From: Rickettsiales bacterium
Lineage (GTDB): Bacteria; Pseudomonadota; Alphaproteobacteria; Rickettsiales; JABSSG01
Reading direction: 5' to 3'
Assembly (NCBI GenBank): GCA_013214525.1
Contig: JABSSG010000016.1
Location: forward strand, 1-54,232
DNA length: 54,232 nucleotides
Shown: piece by piece, positions 15,746 through 24,779 of the stretch
How positions within the stretch are numbered: the first letter of the stretch is position 1
Layout: every line of letters starts with the position of its first letter
Notes under the pieces: model-generated
What the model was told of the DNA's origin: nothing
The model's database searches: none
The model's input: the letters and a program-made list of their open reading frames with translations, nothing else
Position numbers and translations under genes: made by a program

Positions 15746-16165
15746 ATGTTTACAGAATCAATAATCGGAAAGTTAAAACAAACAACTGCAATATCTGCAA
15801 ATATACATAACAAATACAAGAAATATTATCCAACCATCGTTATGGTTGTGTTGTTTATTATTATTATGTGTGTAAGTGAGGATTCATGGGCAGATGGTAG
15901 TACTACTGATACCAATACCATGAGTGGTAAGAACACCACTACAAGCATTGCCATTCTTGATAATTTATTGACTTTGATACAAGCGTTACTTGGTGGTGCA
16001 TTTGGTAAAATAATCGCTTCAGGTCTTTTGGTGGGTGGAGTTATATCAGGCATTAAAAATCCAGGTTGGACAACAGTTAGTCTTTTTGTGAGTGCGTTAA
16101 TCGTGGGCTTAATCAACGATATTGTAGACGCTATGTTTGCGATTGCAAAATTGATAAGTGGTTAG
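15746..16165 (+). CDS. traA: F-type pilin-like protein (TraA/VirB2-like)
   Basis: 139 aa. A long leader ends in a hydrophobic stretch (IVMVVLFIIIMCVS) with a plausible signal-peptidase site after SWA. The mature part is ~90 aa with two membrane segments (LLTLIQALLGGAFGKIIASG; TTVSLFVSALIVGLI) separated by a short GI-K-N-P-GW loop, the layout of TraA/VirB2 pilins. Position first in the operon, directly before traL, is that of F-pilin. Sequence is too divergent for certainty, but layout and context agree. Confidence 0.65.
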   Translation: MFTESIIGKLKQTTAISANIHNKYKKYYPTIVMVVLFIIIMCVSEDSWADGSTTDTNTMSGKNTTTSIAILDNLLTLIQALLGGAFGKIIASGLLVGGVISGIKNPGWTTVSLFVSALIVGLINDIVDAMFAIAKLISG

Positions 16166-16169
16166 AGTA

Positions 16170-16478
16170 ATGAATCAGCTCAGGAAATCACGGATACATA
16201 GAATGCTTGATAATCCTGCCAGATGGGGTGGCATGCCTATTGACGTTATTTTGCCTGTATTTGTGGGGTGGGGAATATTTATGTTACTTGATATGCCTAT
16301 TTTGGGGATACCGATTTCTATTACTTTTGGATGGTTTTACTCAAAGGTGAAAAATGCTGGTCTTTTAAGAATGGTGCTTAGAGTTATGTATTGGTATTTG
16401 CCTTATGAGATAAGTGTGATTCGTGGAGTCTCTGGTCATATGAGGAAGTTACATATGAGGGGTAAGAAAAATGATTAA
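16170..16478 (+). CDS. traL: TraL, F-type pilus assembly membrane protein
   Basis: 102 aa from ATG 16170; a GTG at 16158 is in frame but overlaps the pilin stop. The N-terminal R-x-L-DNPARWGGMP-DV segment and two adjacent hydrophobic stretches (VILPVFVGWGIFMLL; ILGIPISITFGWFY) match TraL, an inner-membrane protein required for pilus assembly. Its stop overlaps the next gene by 8 bp. Confidence 0.85.
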   Translation: MNQLRKSRIHRMLDNPARWGGMPIDVILPVFVGWGIFMLLDMPILGIPISITFGWFYSKVKNAGLLRMVLRVMYWYLPYEISVIRGVSGHMRKLHMRGKKND

Positions 16479-17007
16479 GGCAAAGATGAGACTTTACAGG
16501 GTTAAGATACATCTGTTGCTTGCGGTAATTGGATTATTGATGATTGCAAATTTATTTTTGTCTTTATCACTTTTCAGAAAAGATAATATGACAATTCTTG
16601 TGCCAACAATAAGAGACAAGATGTCTGTTGGCTTGAGTTTTGTTGATGATGAATATTTGAAATCAAGAGCAGATCAAATAATAAATACGCTTTTTTCAAT
16701 TAGGAGCGAGAATGCTGATGATTCCCAAAGAGAGCTGTTAAGGCAATGTGATTCTGAATCAAAAGCAGCTTTTAAAAACCAGATTGAAAGCTTGTCTATA
16801 GATATCAGGAAACGTGGTTACTACTATGTTTTTCGTAAAAGCAGATATGAGATTGATAATAAAAAGCTTCAAGTATTAATAGGCGGAAAATTAGAAACTT
16901 ACTTAAATAATGCGTTGTTTTTAGCTGTAGATAAGTTGTACAGGCTTTCATTTATAAATAGGGGCGGAGTAGTAAATTTAATTTCTTTTGAGGAGATGGG
17001 GGGATGA
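16471..17007 (+). CDS. traE: TraE, F-type T4SS inner-membrane/periplasmic component (VirB5/8-like)
   Basis: 178 aa with one N-terminal membrane anchor (IHLLLAVIGLLMIANLFLSL, ~13-32) and a periplasmic domain. The segment DDEYLKSRADQIINTLFSIR followed by an RRGYYYVF-like strand fits the TraE family. It forms part of the F-type channel/pilus base with TraL and TraB. ATGA overlap with traK. Confidence 0.85.
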   Translation: MIKAKMRLYRVKIHLLLAVIGLLMIANLFLSLSLFRKDNMTILVPTIRDKMSVGLSFVDDEYLKSRADQIINTLFSIRSENADDSQRELLRQCDSESKAAFKNQIESLSIDIRKRGYYYVFRKSRYEIDNKKLQVLIGGKLETYLNNALFLAVDKLYRLSFINRGGVVNLISFEEMGG

Positions 17008-17699
17008 TAGTTTTTCTAGTTTTATTTTTATTATTTTCAAAAATTAGTTTTGCAACAGAGCAGAGATTTGTTGTGAAAGATAGAGATGCAATTATAGCTG
17101 TTGCATCAAAACATGAGTTAACACATGTGGTATTTGAAGGCGATGAAGTAGCTCTTGTTTACTGTATAGGTGATCAGATTGAATATGTACAAGATGGTAG
17201 GGATTTATTTTTAAGAATTGCTACTGATAAACCTATTGTGAATAGTTTTGTTAAAACAGAAGCAGGATTTGTATATGCGATGATATTTGATCTGAAAGAT
17301 ATACCTGCAACGCAAATATTTGTAACCAATTCAGAATTGGAGAGGTTGCAAGAAGAGGAAAATAAAAATAGCAATTTGCTTTTAGACAGCAAAATTGCAC
17401 AAATTATTCAATTTACAAAATTTCCTAAGGAATATCTGGGATATGAGTTCAAGCAAGAGGAGAAGGAATTACCCCCTTTAGGAGATCTCCATCAAATATT
17501 GGATTTAGAAGTAGAAGATGAATTCCTGTATGCACAAAAAGTAATTCTACATAATTTTGGCGATAAGCCAATTGCACTAAATAAGCGTGATTTTATAGAT
17601 GGATGGCTTGCTGTGCATCTTGGAAAAGATGAGTTAAAGCCAGATGAGGAAACAATTTTAATATTAGTAGCTGAGAAAAATGAAGGAGAAATTCAATAG
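17004..17699 (+). CDS. traK: TraK, secretin-like outer-membrane-complex protein
   Basis: 231 aa with a signal peptide (IVFLVLFLLFSKISFA). TraK is VirB9-like: a periplasmic protein that forms the outer-membrane core with TraV and TraB. The VVKDRDAIIAVASKHELTHV opening resembles the N0-like strand region of the family, and the C-terminal half (LDLEVEDEFLYAQKVILHNF ... LNKRDFIDGWLAVHLGKDEL) matches the TraK C-terminus. It overlaps traE by 4 bp and traB by 20 bp. Confidence 0.85.
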   Translation: MIVFLVLFLLFSKISFATEQRFVVKDRDAIIAVASKHELTHVVFEGDEVALVYCIGDQIEYVQDGRDLFLRIATDKPIVNSFVKTEAGFVYAMIFDLKDIPATQIFVTNSELERLQEEENKNSNLLLDSKIAQIIQFTKFPKEYLGYEFKQEEKELPPLGDLHQILDLEVEDEFLYAQKVILHNFGDKPIALNKRDFIDGWLAVHLGKDELKPDEETILILVAEKNEGEIQ

Positions 17700-18882
17700 A
17701 ATTAAGCAAGGATTTAAAGAGTGGTTTCGAGCAAAGTTTTTAGCAGATGGTGTAGATCCTATTGAGGCTCGCAAGAAGCAATGGAGACTTGGGATCATAA
17801 TAGTTGGTTTTATTTTAGCTATTGTAATTTTAGCAAATTTAGGAAATTCGAGGGTAAATAATTCATCTAAAGCAAAGGCTTCGCAAAGTGCAAAAACTAA
17901 GAGTAACGCTATCGGTAATTTAAAACAAGGCGTTAAAAACGAGACGATTTGGGTTGAGACAGGTCAGAAATCTATTAAAGAGATGAAGGGTAAGCAGGAT
18001 AAAGCTGAACAAGATTTCAAAGAATATAAGATACATGTAGATAAAGATAAAATCAGCAAAGAAAATTTTGTCAAGGCGTTGCAGGAAATGCGAGCAAAAA
18101 TGGAAGAGGATTTTAGCAAAAAATTAGAAAAGATACTAGAAGGCATTCAGGCAAATTCTGGACAAGTAAATGGTCAAAATTTTTCAATAGGCATAAATGA
18201 TTTTAGAAAGAAGAAGAAGAAAAAGTTTAAAAAATTTGGTGATTACATTCCTGCAAATAGTTATGTACGAGCAAAAATAATTGAAGGTGTAGATCAAAGT
18301 GTTGGGACAAAAGCAGCAGCAGATCCAAAAAGCGTATTGCTTAGTTTAACTGGCGATGTGATTTCTGCAGGTTTTAAGGGTAAATATTTAAAAAGTGATG
18401 TTTTAAAAGGATGTAAGCTTAGCTGTAGCACTAAAGGTGAGATATCAAGTGAGAAAGTATATGGATCACTAGTTAAACTTACTTGTGCGACAAGCCCTAC
18501 AGATGTAGTTGAAATGTTTGTTAAAGGATATATCGCTGCTAAAGGTAAAGGTGGTATTAGAGGTGAAATATCCAATCATAATTTTGATTTACTACAAAAA
18601 GCTTTCTTTGCAAATTTCATTGGTGTGCTTGGGGGTGTGGCTAATCAATATGGTCAGGGAACTCAAACATTTGGTAATGGGTTCATGTTTTCAAATCAAA
18701 ATAGTATCGAGAATATTTTAACACGTGGTGTGGGTAGGGGTTTGGGTAGTAGTGCAGACAGGCTTTCTAACTATTTAATTGGTGTAGCTGAGCAATATCA
18801 ACCAGTTATTTCAGTGGATAATGGTATTGAGGTAACAGTGGTATTTCAAGAGGGATTTAGTTTAAGTGAGGAAGAGGATTAA
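17680..18882 (+). CDS. traB: TraB, T4SS channel component (VirB10-like)
   Basis: 400 aa. One transmembrane helix at ~34-52 (LGIIIVGFILAIVILANLG), then a charged coiled-coil region (~90-150) and a periplasmic β-rich domain (YIPANSYVRAKIIEGVDQSV near 190; GVLGGVANQYGQG near 325), the order seen in F TraB, which spans the envelope as the energy-sensing scaffold. The Pro-rich segment usual in VirB10 proteins is replaced by a Lys-rich stretch (KKKKKKFKKFG). The stop/start TAATG overlaps traV. Confidence 0.9.
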   Translation: MKEKFNRIKQGFKEWFRAKFLADGVDPIEARKKQWRLGIIIVGFILAIVILANLGNSRVNNSSKAKASQSAKTKSNAIGNLKQGVKNETIWVETGQKSIKEMKGKQDKAEQDFKEYKIHVDKDKISKENFVKALQEMRAKMEEDFSKKLEKILEGIQANSGQVNGQNFSIGINDFRKKKKKKFKKFGDYIPANSYVRAKIIEGVDQSVGTKAAADPKSVLLSLTGDVISAGFKGKYLKSDVLKGCKLSCSTKGEISSEKVYGSLVKLTCATSPTDVVEMFVKGYIAAKGKGGIRGEISNHNFDLLQKAFFANFIGVLGGVANQYGQGTQTFGNGFMFSNQNSIENILTRGVGRGLGSSADRLSNYLIGVAEQYQPVISVDNGIEVTVVFQEGFSLSEEED

Positions 18883-19154
18883 TGAGATTTTTAAAGATTG
18901 GTTTTGTTTCTTTTTTGATTCTGAATTTAAGTGGATGTATCTCGCCTAAATATTCTCAAAACTGGCGAGAATCAAATCCGAAGGGAATGGTTGGAGCAAG
19001 CATTGAATATGCAGATGAAAAAGCAAGGCAAAAGATAATTTTAAGTGATTTTAAACTGCGTTCAAAGGAGAGAAAGAAAACCAAGAAATCTGTGTTGCTT
19101 AATAAGCGAGATGAAAATTTTGAAATGCAACCAATAGAAAATAGAGGGTTTTAG
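18882..19154 (+). CDS. traV: TraV-like short lipoprotein
   Basis: 90 aa, with signal peptide and lipobox LSGC (Cys18). Its place between traB and traC is that of TraV, the outer-membrane lipoprotein of the F-type core complex (VirB7-like). F TraV is nearly twice this length and has extra Cys residues absent here, so this is a reduced version or a VirB7-like replacement. Identification is mainly by position and lipobox. Confidence 0.7.
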   Translation: MRFLKIGFVSFLILNLSGCISPKYSQNWRESNPKGMVGASIEYADEKARQKIILSDFKLRSKERKKTKKSVLLNKRDENFEMQPIENRGF

Positions 19155-19156
19155 AA

Positions 19157-21694
19157 ATGTTATTTGAAGATGCGAAGCGATATGTGAGTCAGACGTTTGA
19201 TGATTTAAATACTTGCTATGGTTTTAGGATACCTAGTGTGAAAGATTTAGAGAAGAACATTCCTGCAGAATATAATCTATTTGAATATTTGCATTATGAT
19301 AAATATCTGGAAGAAGAAAAGATATTTGAGAATAAAAACACCATTGGTTTTATTTTAAGGGTACAGTCGATTAGTGGTGTTGGATCAAGTATTGAATCAT
19401 CGATCACACAATTAATTTCCTATGATATACCTTGTGATTGTGTTGTACAGGTAATTAATTTTGCCTCTCCTTATATAGGGCATTTAGTAGATTACTGGGC
19501 AAGTTCTGGTGTAGATGGTGGCATATTGGGTGATCTTGTACTGAAAAGAGCTGAATTTTACAAGCAAAAAGCACTTCAAATAGATACTGAAGAAGTATGG
19601 AATTTACGAGATTTTGAAATTTATTACTGTTTTTCTTTACCGAAATCACAAAAGCAAAAATTAAACAATGTAAGAAATAAGGTCAAAAGAACGATTAAGA
19701 ATATGAGTTGTGGGGTCTTAGATGTAGGTCTTACAGAATTTACTTCTTTATGGTTTAAAATATTTGCTCCGAATTCTGATCCTTTGCTGGAATTTACTAC
19801 AAACAAAGTAACAAATGCACTTATCTCAGATTGTGTTTTAACACAAGCAGGGCAGTGTAATATTTCTGAATCACGAGGCAAAAGATTCAAATATTTAATT
19901 TTTGAAGTAACTGAATATCCAGAATCAAGAAGCATTGAAGACAGCATTAATTATGTAGGAGATTTCCATACAGGAAGAGGTTTGCCATTTCCATTTTGGC
20001 TAAGCTTTGGATTTAGTTTAGATAGTATTGAGGCATCTAAAAGAAAGGCAAATGCAAAAAGATTTACAAAAGTTTCAACAGCAGACAGTAGAAGTTTTAC
20101 TTTATTTCCAGGTGCTGCTGAAGAGTTAGAGGAATGGGATGATGCTTCACGTGAGGTGAAGAAGGGAAAGAGGTTAAGCAAACTGGCTTTATTCGTTGTG
20201 GCACGTATAGATGATAGTGTGGATATAGAGGATGCAAAGCAGACTGTTAAAGATCATTTTTTCAAAGATGGTTTTGAATTAAATTTTGTCGTAAATGATA
20301 CGGCAAATACGATATTTAAAACTATTCCTTTTGGTATGGGGGAAAACTGGAAAAATGTGTGTGGTCAACAAGGAATTGCCCAAACAAAATTAAGCAATGC
20401 CTGTGTTAATTTACTGCCAATTTTTGCAGATGATCAAAACTATAGAGATTCTCTGATGACTCTTATGGGGAGAAGAGGGCAGATAAGTTTTTGGGATTGT
20501 TTTGATGATCAAGGAATACGTCCTATGGGTGGTTATGGAGTTAGCATGATTGGGCTAACTGGTACTGGTAAATCAGTTTTAATGAATGAATATATTGTTT
20601 GTACTCTTAGGAAAAAAGGAAAAGTAGTTGTTGTTGACGATGGGCGTAGTTTTAAAAATTCTTGTTTATTGCTTGGAGGAGATTTTATTGATTTTGCTGA
20701 CAAGAGTTTTTGTTTAAATCCTTTTTCTTTATATAAGGTTAAAAAAACAGATGAAAATATTGCTGAGTATAGGGCTAATTTTGAAGAACCTTTAATAAGG
20801 CTGATACTTTCAATAGTTTGCATGATACTAAATATAGATGTTAATGATAAAAGCAGTCCTGAGATAGGAGAATATAGAAGCATACTTACTCAAGCTATTA
20901 ATAGTGTTTTAAGTGAAAAGGGGGATCAAGGTGGTTTTAAGGATATAAGAGATGCTTTGTTATATGACAAAAATATTAGAACATATCAAAATCAAGATAA
21001 GACTGAGAGAATGGCTTTTATGCTTAAGGAATATTCTGTAGGTAGATATGCAGAAATATTTAACGGCAAATCAGATTTAAAAATCACAAGTTTTTTAACT
21101 GTTTTTGAATTAAGCCCACTTGAATCAAATCCTATTTTAAGAAATTCAGCTTTATTGATGGTGATGTTTTTAACTCATGCATTGTCGCTTCAAAGAAAAG
21201 ATAGAACATCTTTGCTGATAGATGAATGCCGAAAATTATTAAGTCATGATGGTATGTCTGTGCCTATTGAGGATTATGCAACAAAGTCACGAAAAAATAG
21301 AGCAAACTTAGTTGCTGCTTCACAAAATCTAACAGACTTTTCAGAGAAGAAATCTTTAACGGCAGCAACAGTTTTTGCAAATTCGGACTGGAAAATATTA
21401 TTTTCAGTTGAGGGTAGAGATAGGAAGATGTTAGAGGATTTAGGGCTAGATCAAAGGGGAATTAGACAAGCTTACAATTTAAGAGGGATTCGAGGTAAAT
21501 ACTCAGAATTCATGATTATACATAAAACAGGTGCATGGGGAATATATAGATTGGTGTTAGATAGTTTTTCAGCGAAATTATATTCTTCAACAGGCGAAGA
21601 GGTACAGAAAGTCAATGCATTAAAAGCACAGGGGTATGATTTAAAAGAAGCTATAGAAAAAATCATTAAAGATGAGGAGGGTTTTAATGTTTAA
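19157..21694 (+). CDS. traC: TraC, T4SS ATPase (VirB4-like)
   Basis: 845 aa, full length. Walker A GLTGTGKSV is at ~465-473; Walker B is LLIDECRKLL; a later TKSRKNRANLVAASQNLTDF segment matches the VirB4/TraC arginine-finger and sensor region. It is a cytoplasmic ATPase at the inner membrane that powers pilus assembly and substrate transfer. The N-terminal ~350 residues carry the family's TraC/CagE domain. Its end overlaps the traW start by 8 bp, and the traW ribosome binding site (GAGGAGG) lies inside it. Confidence 0.95.
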   Translation: MLFEDAKRYVSQTFDDLNTCYGFRIPSVKDLEKNIPAEYNLFEYLHYDKYLEEEKIFENKNTIGFILRVQSISGVGSSIESSITQLISYDIPCDCVVQVINFASPYIGHLVDYWASSGVDGGILGDLVLKRAEFYKQKALQIDTEEVWNLRDFEIYYCFSLPKSQKQKLNNVRNKVKRTIKNMSCGVLDVGLTEFTSLWFKIFAPNSDPLLEFTTNKVTNALISDCVLTQAGQCNISESRGKRFKYLIFEVTEYPESRSIEDSINYVGDFHTGRGLPFPFWLSFGFSLDSIEASKRKANAKRFTKVSTADSRSFTLFPGAAEELEEWDDASREVKKGKRLSKLALFVVARIDDSVDIEDAKQTVKDHFFKDGFELNFVVNDTANTIFKTIPFGMGENWKNVCGQQGIAQTKLSNACVNLLPIFADDQNYRDSLMTLMGRRGQISFWDCFDDQGIRPMGGYGVSMIGLTGTGKSVLMNEYIVCTLRKKGKVVVVDDGRSFKNSCLLLGGDFIDFADKSFCLNPFSLYKVKKTDENIAEYRANFEEPLIRLILSIVCMILNIDVNDKSSPEIGEYRSILTQAINSVLSEKGDQGGFKDIRDALLYDKNIRTYQNQDKTERMAFMLKEYSVGRYAEIFNGKSDLKITSFLTVFELSPLESNPILRNSALLMVMFLTHALSLQRKDRTSLLIDECRKLLSHDGMSVPIEDYATKSRKNRANLVAASQNLTDFSEKKSLTAATVFANSDWKILFSVEGRDRKMLEDLGLDQRGIRQAYNLRGIRGKYSEFMIIHKTGAWGIYRLVLDSFSAKLYSSTGEEVQKVNALKAQGYDLKEAIEKIIKDEEGFNV

Positions 21695-22349
21695 GCAGAT
21701 ATTAAAACATAGTTTTATATTTCTAATTATTCCTTCTGTTTGTTTTGCAAAAGATTTTGGTAGAAAAGGACATGTATTTGAAATTGTAGAGGAAGATTTA
21801 CTAAAAGTAATCGCTAGAAGACTAAACAAGGCAGATATAGACAAACTAAATAATGACTTAAAAGAAAAAACAAAAGCCTATGTAAATAGACCAACTCCTG
21901 TTTTAGGTATCGGCAAAACAGAGCAAGAAATGGTGTTTTTTCATGATCCTACTTATGAAGTAAAAGAGGACATAAAAGATCATCGAGGGAATATTTTATA
22001 TAAAGCAGGTTATAAGGTAAATCCACTTAAATACAAATCTTTAAAAGAAGATTTAATTTTTATAGATGGTGATGATAGATCTCAAGTGAGGTTTGCTGTT
22101 GATTATAAAACAAAAAAAGCTGCAAAGATTATTTTAGTTAAGGGTTCACCAATTAGTCTACAAAGAGAACTTAAAACCATTATGTATTTTGATCAATATG
22201 GCGAGTTAACAAGTGAATTCAAAATTAAGCAAGTGCCTGCAATTGTATCGCAGGAAAATTTATTGCTCAGAATTCAAGAATTAAAAGTTGAAGACCTAAC
22301 TTTTAAAAACACATCAGGCATAAATCAATTAATAAAAGGGGATCAATAA
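21687..22349 (+). CDS. traW: TraW, F-type pilus assembly protein
   Basis: 220 aa from ATG 21687, which is preceded by GAGGAGG; the frame opens slightly earlier. Signal peptide (FIFLIIPSVCFA), then DFGRKGHVFEIVEEDLLKVI, a hallmark of the TraW N-terminus. The C-terminus ends in the QYGELTSEFKIKQVPAIV block, where TraW resembles TrbC/thioredoxin-like folds. A periplasmic protein acting with TraU and TrbC in pilus assembly. Confidence 0.88.
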   Translation: MFKQILKHSFIFLIIPSVCFAKDFGRKGHVFEIVEEDLLKVIARRLNKADIDKLNNDLKEKTKAYVNRPTPVLGIGKTEQEMVFFHDPTYEVKEDIKDHRGNILYKAGYKVNPLKYKSLKEDLIFIDGDDRSQVRFAVDYKTKKAAKIILVKGSPISLQRELKTIMYFDQYGELTSEFKIKQVPAIVSQENLLLRIQELKVEDLTFKNTSGINQLIKGDQ

Positions 22350-22585
22350 TGATAGTAAGCAAAGATACTCATCTTAAAAAAAGTTTATATTTTTTAGGAG
22401 CAATAATTTTAAAACTTGGCAAGAAACAGTCAAGCAGACAAGTAGATTTCTTTGATATTTACATAAAGATTAGAGATACGCAAAAAATACAAATCTCAGT
22501 TAAATCATATGTTTTAGCGTGGGATTTACTCTATCTTTTGGGGGCTGTGGAAAATAATTCAAATGGAAAACAAATATGGGTATAG
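22349..22585 (+). CDS. Small protein of unknown function between traW and traU
   Basis: 78 aa, TAATG-coupled to traW. No signal peptide or clear membrane helix. The C-terminal VLAWDLLYLLGAVENNSNG resembles the '(S/A)LDfLYLLGkIe..G' ending of the small middle components of ABC-three-component (ABC-3C) defence systems. That resemblance is by eye over ~15 residues only. It sits with its neighbour in place of genes that vary among F-type operons. Confidence 0.45.
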   Translation: MIVSKDTHLKKSLYFLGAIILKLGKKQSSRQVDFFDIYIKIRDTQKIQISVKSYVLAWDLLYLLGAVENNSNGKQIWV

Positions 22586-22587
22586 CA

Positions 22588-22980
22588 ATGAATGATAAAG
22601 AAGCATTAAAAAGTTTGGCTGAAGTAAGGGCAAAAATTAGTAATTTATTTACTGAGATTATCGCAGTTGAATTACGAAAAGATTTAATCAAAGAGGCTGA
22701 AGAAGATTTAAAAAATGAGATTTCTAGTATTGATAGGAATCAGATAAAAGATCTATATAGGCATATAAGAAAATCACATTTGGGTGTTGGAAAGTCATTT
22801 AAGGGGCTTATTAATTTCCATGATCAAATGGTAAAAGAAAAAATAGCCTATATCACAAAAGGCTTGCCTAGTTTGAAAGAAGAAATCTACAGGAAAGAAA
22901 ATGAATTAAAAACACTTCTTCAAGAAGCAGATCATTTAAAAAAATCATTAAGAAAAATGGGGAATGAGAATTTTATGTAA
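22588..22980 (+). CDS. Small coiled-coil protein of unknown function between traW and traU
   Basis: 130 aa from ATG 22588, 2 bp after the previous stop, with GGG upstream; an in-frame ATG at 22576 would add four residues. Almost entirely helical and charged, with heptad-like segments at ~1-50 and ~85-130. The middle (GVGKSFKGLINFHDQMVKEK) recalls the F-H-x(2)-hydrophobic-x(3)-K/R segment of DUF2326 SMC-like ATPases. No Walker motifs, so at most a detached coiled-coil part. It overlaps traU by 17 bp. Confidence 0.45.
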   Translation: MNDKEALKSLAEVRAKISNLFTEIIAVELRKDLIKEAEEDLKNEISSIDRNQIKDLYRHIRKSHLGVGKSFKGLINFHDQMVKEKIAYITKGLPSLKEEIYRKENELKTLLQEADHLKKSLRKMGNENFM

Positions 22981-23941
22981 TATCTGGATATTATTGATAT
23001 TTGCATTGCCAGTTTGGGGGAAATCTTGCACAGGTAGTTTTGTTAATCCTATCACTGATATTTGTTGGGAATGTATGTTTCCAATCACAATTGGTAGCTT
23101 TGAGGTCATAGGGAGCAATAAGCCTGATAGTCCAAACCCAAGCAGTCCTGCTTGTTTTTGTACCAAACCTCTTAAAGTGGGAATTATAGGTGGATTTTGG
23201 GATCCATCACGTCTTGTTGATGTATCACATGAGCCATATTGTTTTGTGAATTTAGGGGGCATGGAAATAGATATGGGAATAACAAGAGGTATGGGGGCAA
23301 GATCTAAAGCGTCAGGTGGTGCAAAGATATCTAGTTGGTATGTTCATTACTATATGTATCCGATTTTAGAGATTTTAAAATTGGGGCTTGATGGTCTTTG
23401 TTTTGAGAAAAACCAGTTAGATATTGCCTATATGACAGAACTAGATGCATCAGTTGCAGATGATGATTTAGCATCAATTCTGCATCCTGAGGTATTTTTA
23501 TTTAACAATATTGTATCGCAAGCTGCTTGCTCTGCTGATTGTATTAAATCAAGCATGGGATTGCCAATTGATAAGTTGTTTTGGTGTGCAGGATGTCAGG
23601 GTTCGATGTATCCATTTTCAGGAAATGTATCTGCTCATATTGGTGGGGTTCAAGCCTCAACGCTTCTTGCACAAAAGATGGTTTTTAAGATGTATAGATT
23701 GGGACTGGCAAAACACACGGCTGCTGACAGTATGAAGGAAATTTGTAATCCTAAACGATCGCTTGTTATGAAAAAAAGCACACATCGTTATCAGATGGTT
23801 AACCCTAATCCTGATACATGTCAGCAATTTGGTAAGACTACGACTACATTTGAGGCAAATAAAGAAATTCCTGTGGTGGGTGAAGATTTTGGGTATGTGA
23901 TATGGAAAAAAAGAAACTGTTGTATTGGTTTTGGGCTTTAG
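22964..23941 (+). CDS. traU: TraU, F-type pilus assembly/mating protein
   Basis: 325 aa. Signal peptide followed by SCTGSFVNPITDICWECMFP, the distinctive TraU N-terminus. Many Cys (C-x-C in ACFCTKP; WCAGCQGSMYPFSG), expected to form disulfides in the periplasm, and the QASTLLAQKMVFKMYRLGLA block. TraU is needed for DNA transfer more than for pilus growth. Strongly conserved and full length. It overlaps trbC by 40 bp. Confidence 0.95.
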   Translation: MRILCNIWILLIFALPVWGKSCTGSFVNPITDICWECMFPITIGSFEVIGSNKPDSPNPSSPACFCTKPLKVGIIGGFWDPSRLVDVSHEPYCFVNLGGMEIDMGITRGMGARSKASGGAKISSWYVHYYMYPILEILKLGLDGLCFEKNQLDIAYMTELDASVADDDLASILHPEVFLFNNIVSQAACSADCIKSSMGLPIDKLFWCAGCQGSMYPFSGNVSAHIGGVQASTLLAQKMVFKMYRLGLAKHTAADSMKEICNPKRSLVMKKSTHRYQMVNPNPDTCQQFGKTTTTFEANKEIPVVGEDFGYVIWKKRNCCIGFGL

Positions 23942-24699
23942 TTTGCAGTTCAACTATTGCTAGTGCTGATGAATTTAGTGCATTCAAGCAGGAGATTTTT
24001 GATAAGGCGAAACTAGAAGCGAAGCAATTTGCAAGTGATGTAAGCACTTTAAAGAAAAACACTAAGCCAGTAGATAGGAAAATTATAGATGACGTTATGG
24101 GGAAAGCAAAGGAAGAGTCTTTAAAATTTAGAGACACAATTGAGCAAACAAAAATAAAGGCAAAAAAAGAAGCGGTTAAATGGCAAAAGGAAGCAACGCA
24201 AGCAAAGGCAAACGCTAAGAAATTTGCTAAAAACTGGAAGATAAATAAAGACGATAAAATAAGCGAGACATTTACAGGTTATGCGGATTTACCAACTATA
24301 AAGGGAATTTTAAATCAAAAGCCTGCTATGTATATATTTATATCTTTTGGAGTATCAGAAAATCTAGTTTTAGATTTAGCAGTCCAAGCAAATAAGATTG
24401 GAGCAAAGCTTGTTGTAAGAGGCTTAAAAAATAATTCGTTCAAAGACACAATTAACTATATCCACCAATTAAACAAGCAAGGCATTAAAGTAGATATTAA
24501 TCCGAAGCTATTTGATAAATACCAAGTATCTCATGTTCCTTGTTTTATGGTATTGGGGGAAAAAGGAAAGATATATGACAAGATGCTTGGGAATGTGACT
24601 TTAGATTATGTGTTGAATGAATTTGTAACAAAAGGAGATACAAGAGAAACATCTAAAAAATATATGGAGAAAATGAGAGGAAGTTCAAACGATCTATAA
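23902..24699 (+). CDS. trbC: TrbC, type-F pilus assembly protein
   Basis: 265 aa with a signal peptide (YWFWALVCSSTIASA), a Lys/Glu-rich coiled-coil stretch (~30-115) and a C-terminal thioredoxin-like domain (MYIFISFGVSENLVLDLAVQ ... VDINPKLFDKYQVSHVPCFM), the usual order in TrbC. It has no CxxC, so it is structural rather than a redox enzyme. It overlaps traU by 40 bp. Confidence 0.9.
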   Translation: MEKKKLLYWFWALVCSSTIASADEFSAFKQEIFDKAKLEAKQFASDVSTLKKNTKPVDRKIIDDVMGKAKEESLKFRDTIEQTKIKAKKEAVKWQKEATQAKANAKKFAKNWKINKDDKISETFTGYADLPTIKGILNQKPAMYIFISFGVSENLVLDLAVQANKIGAKLVVRGLKNNSFKDTINYIHQLNKQGIKVDINPKLFDKYQVSHVPCFMVLGEKGKIYDKMLGNVTLDYVLNEFVTKGDTRETSKKYMEKMRGSSNDL

Positions 24700-24779
24700 A
24701 TTTAATTATAACATGAAAATGGTTAATGAAAAGTGAAATGTGAGAAAAATATTTTTCAATACTAATCAACAAAAAATAG

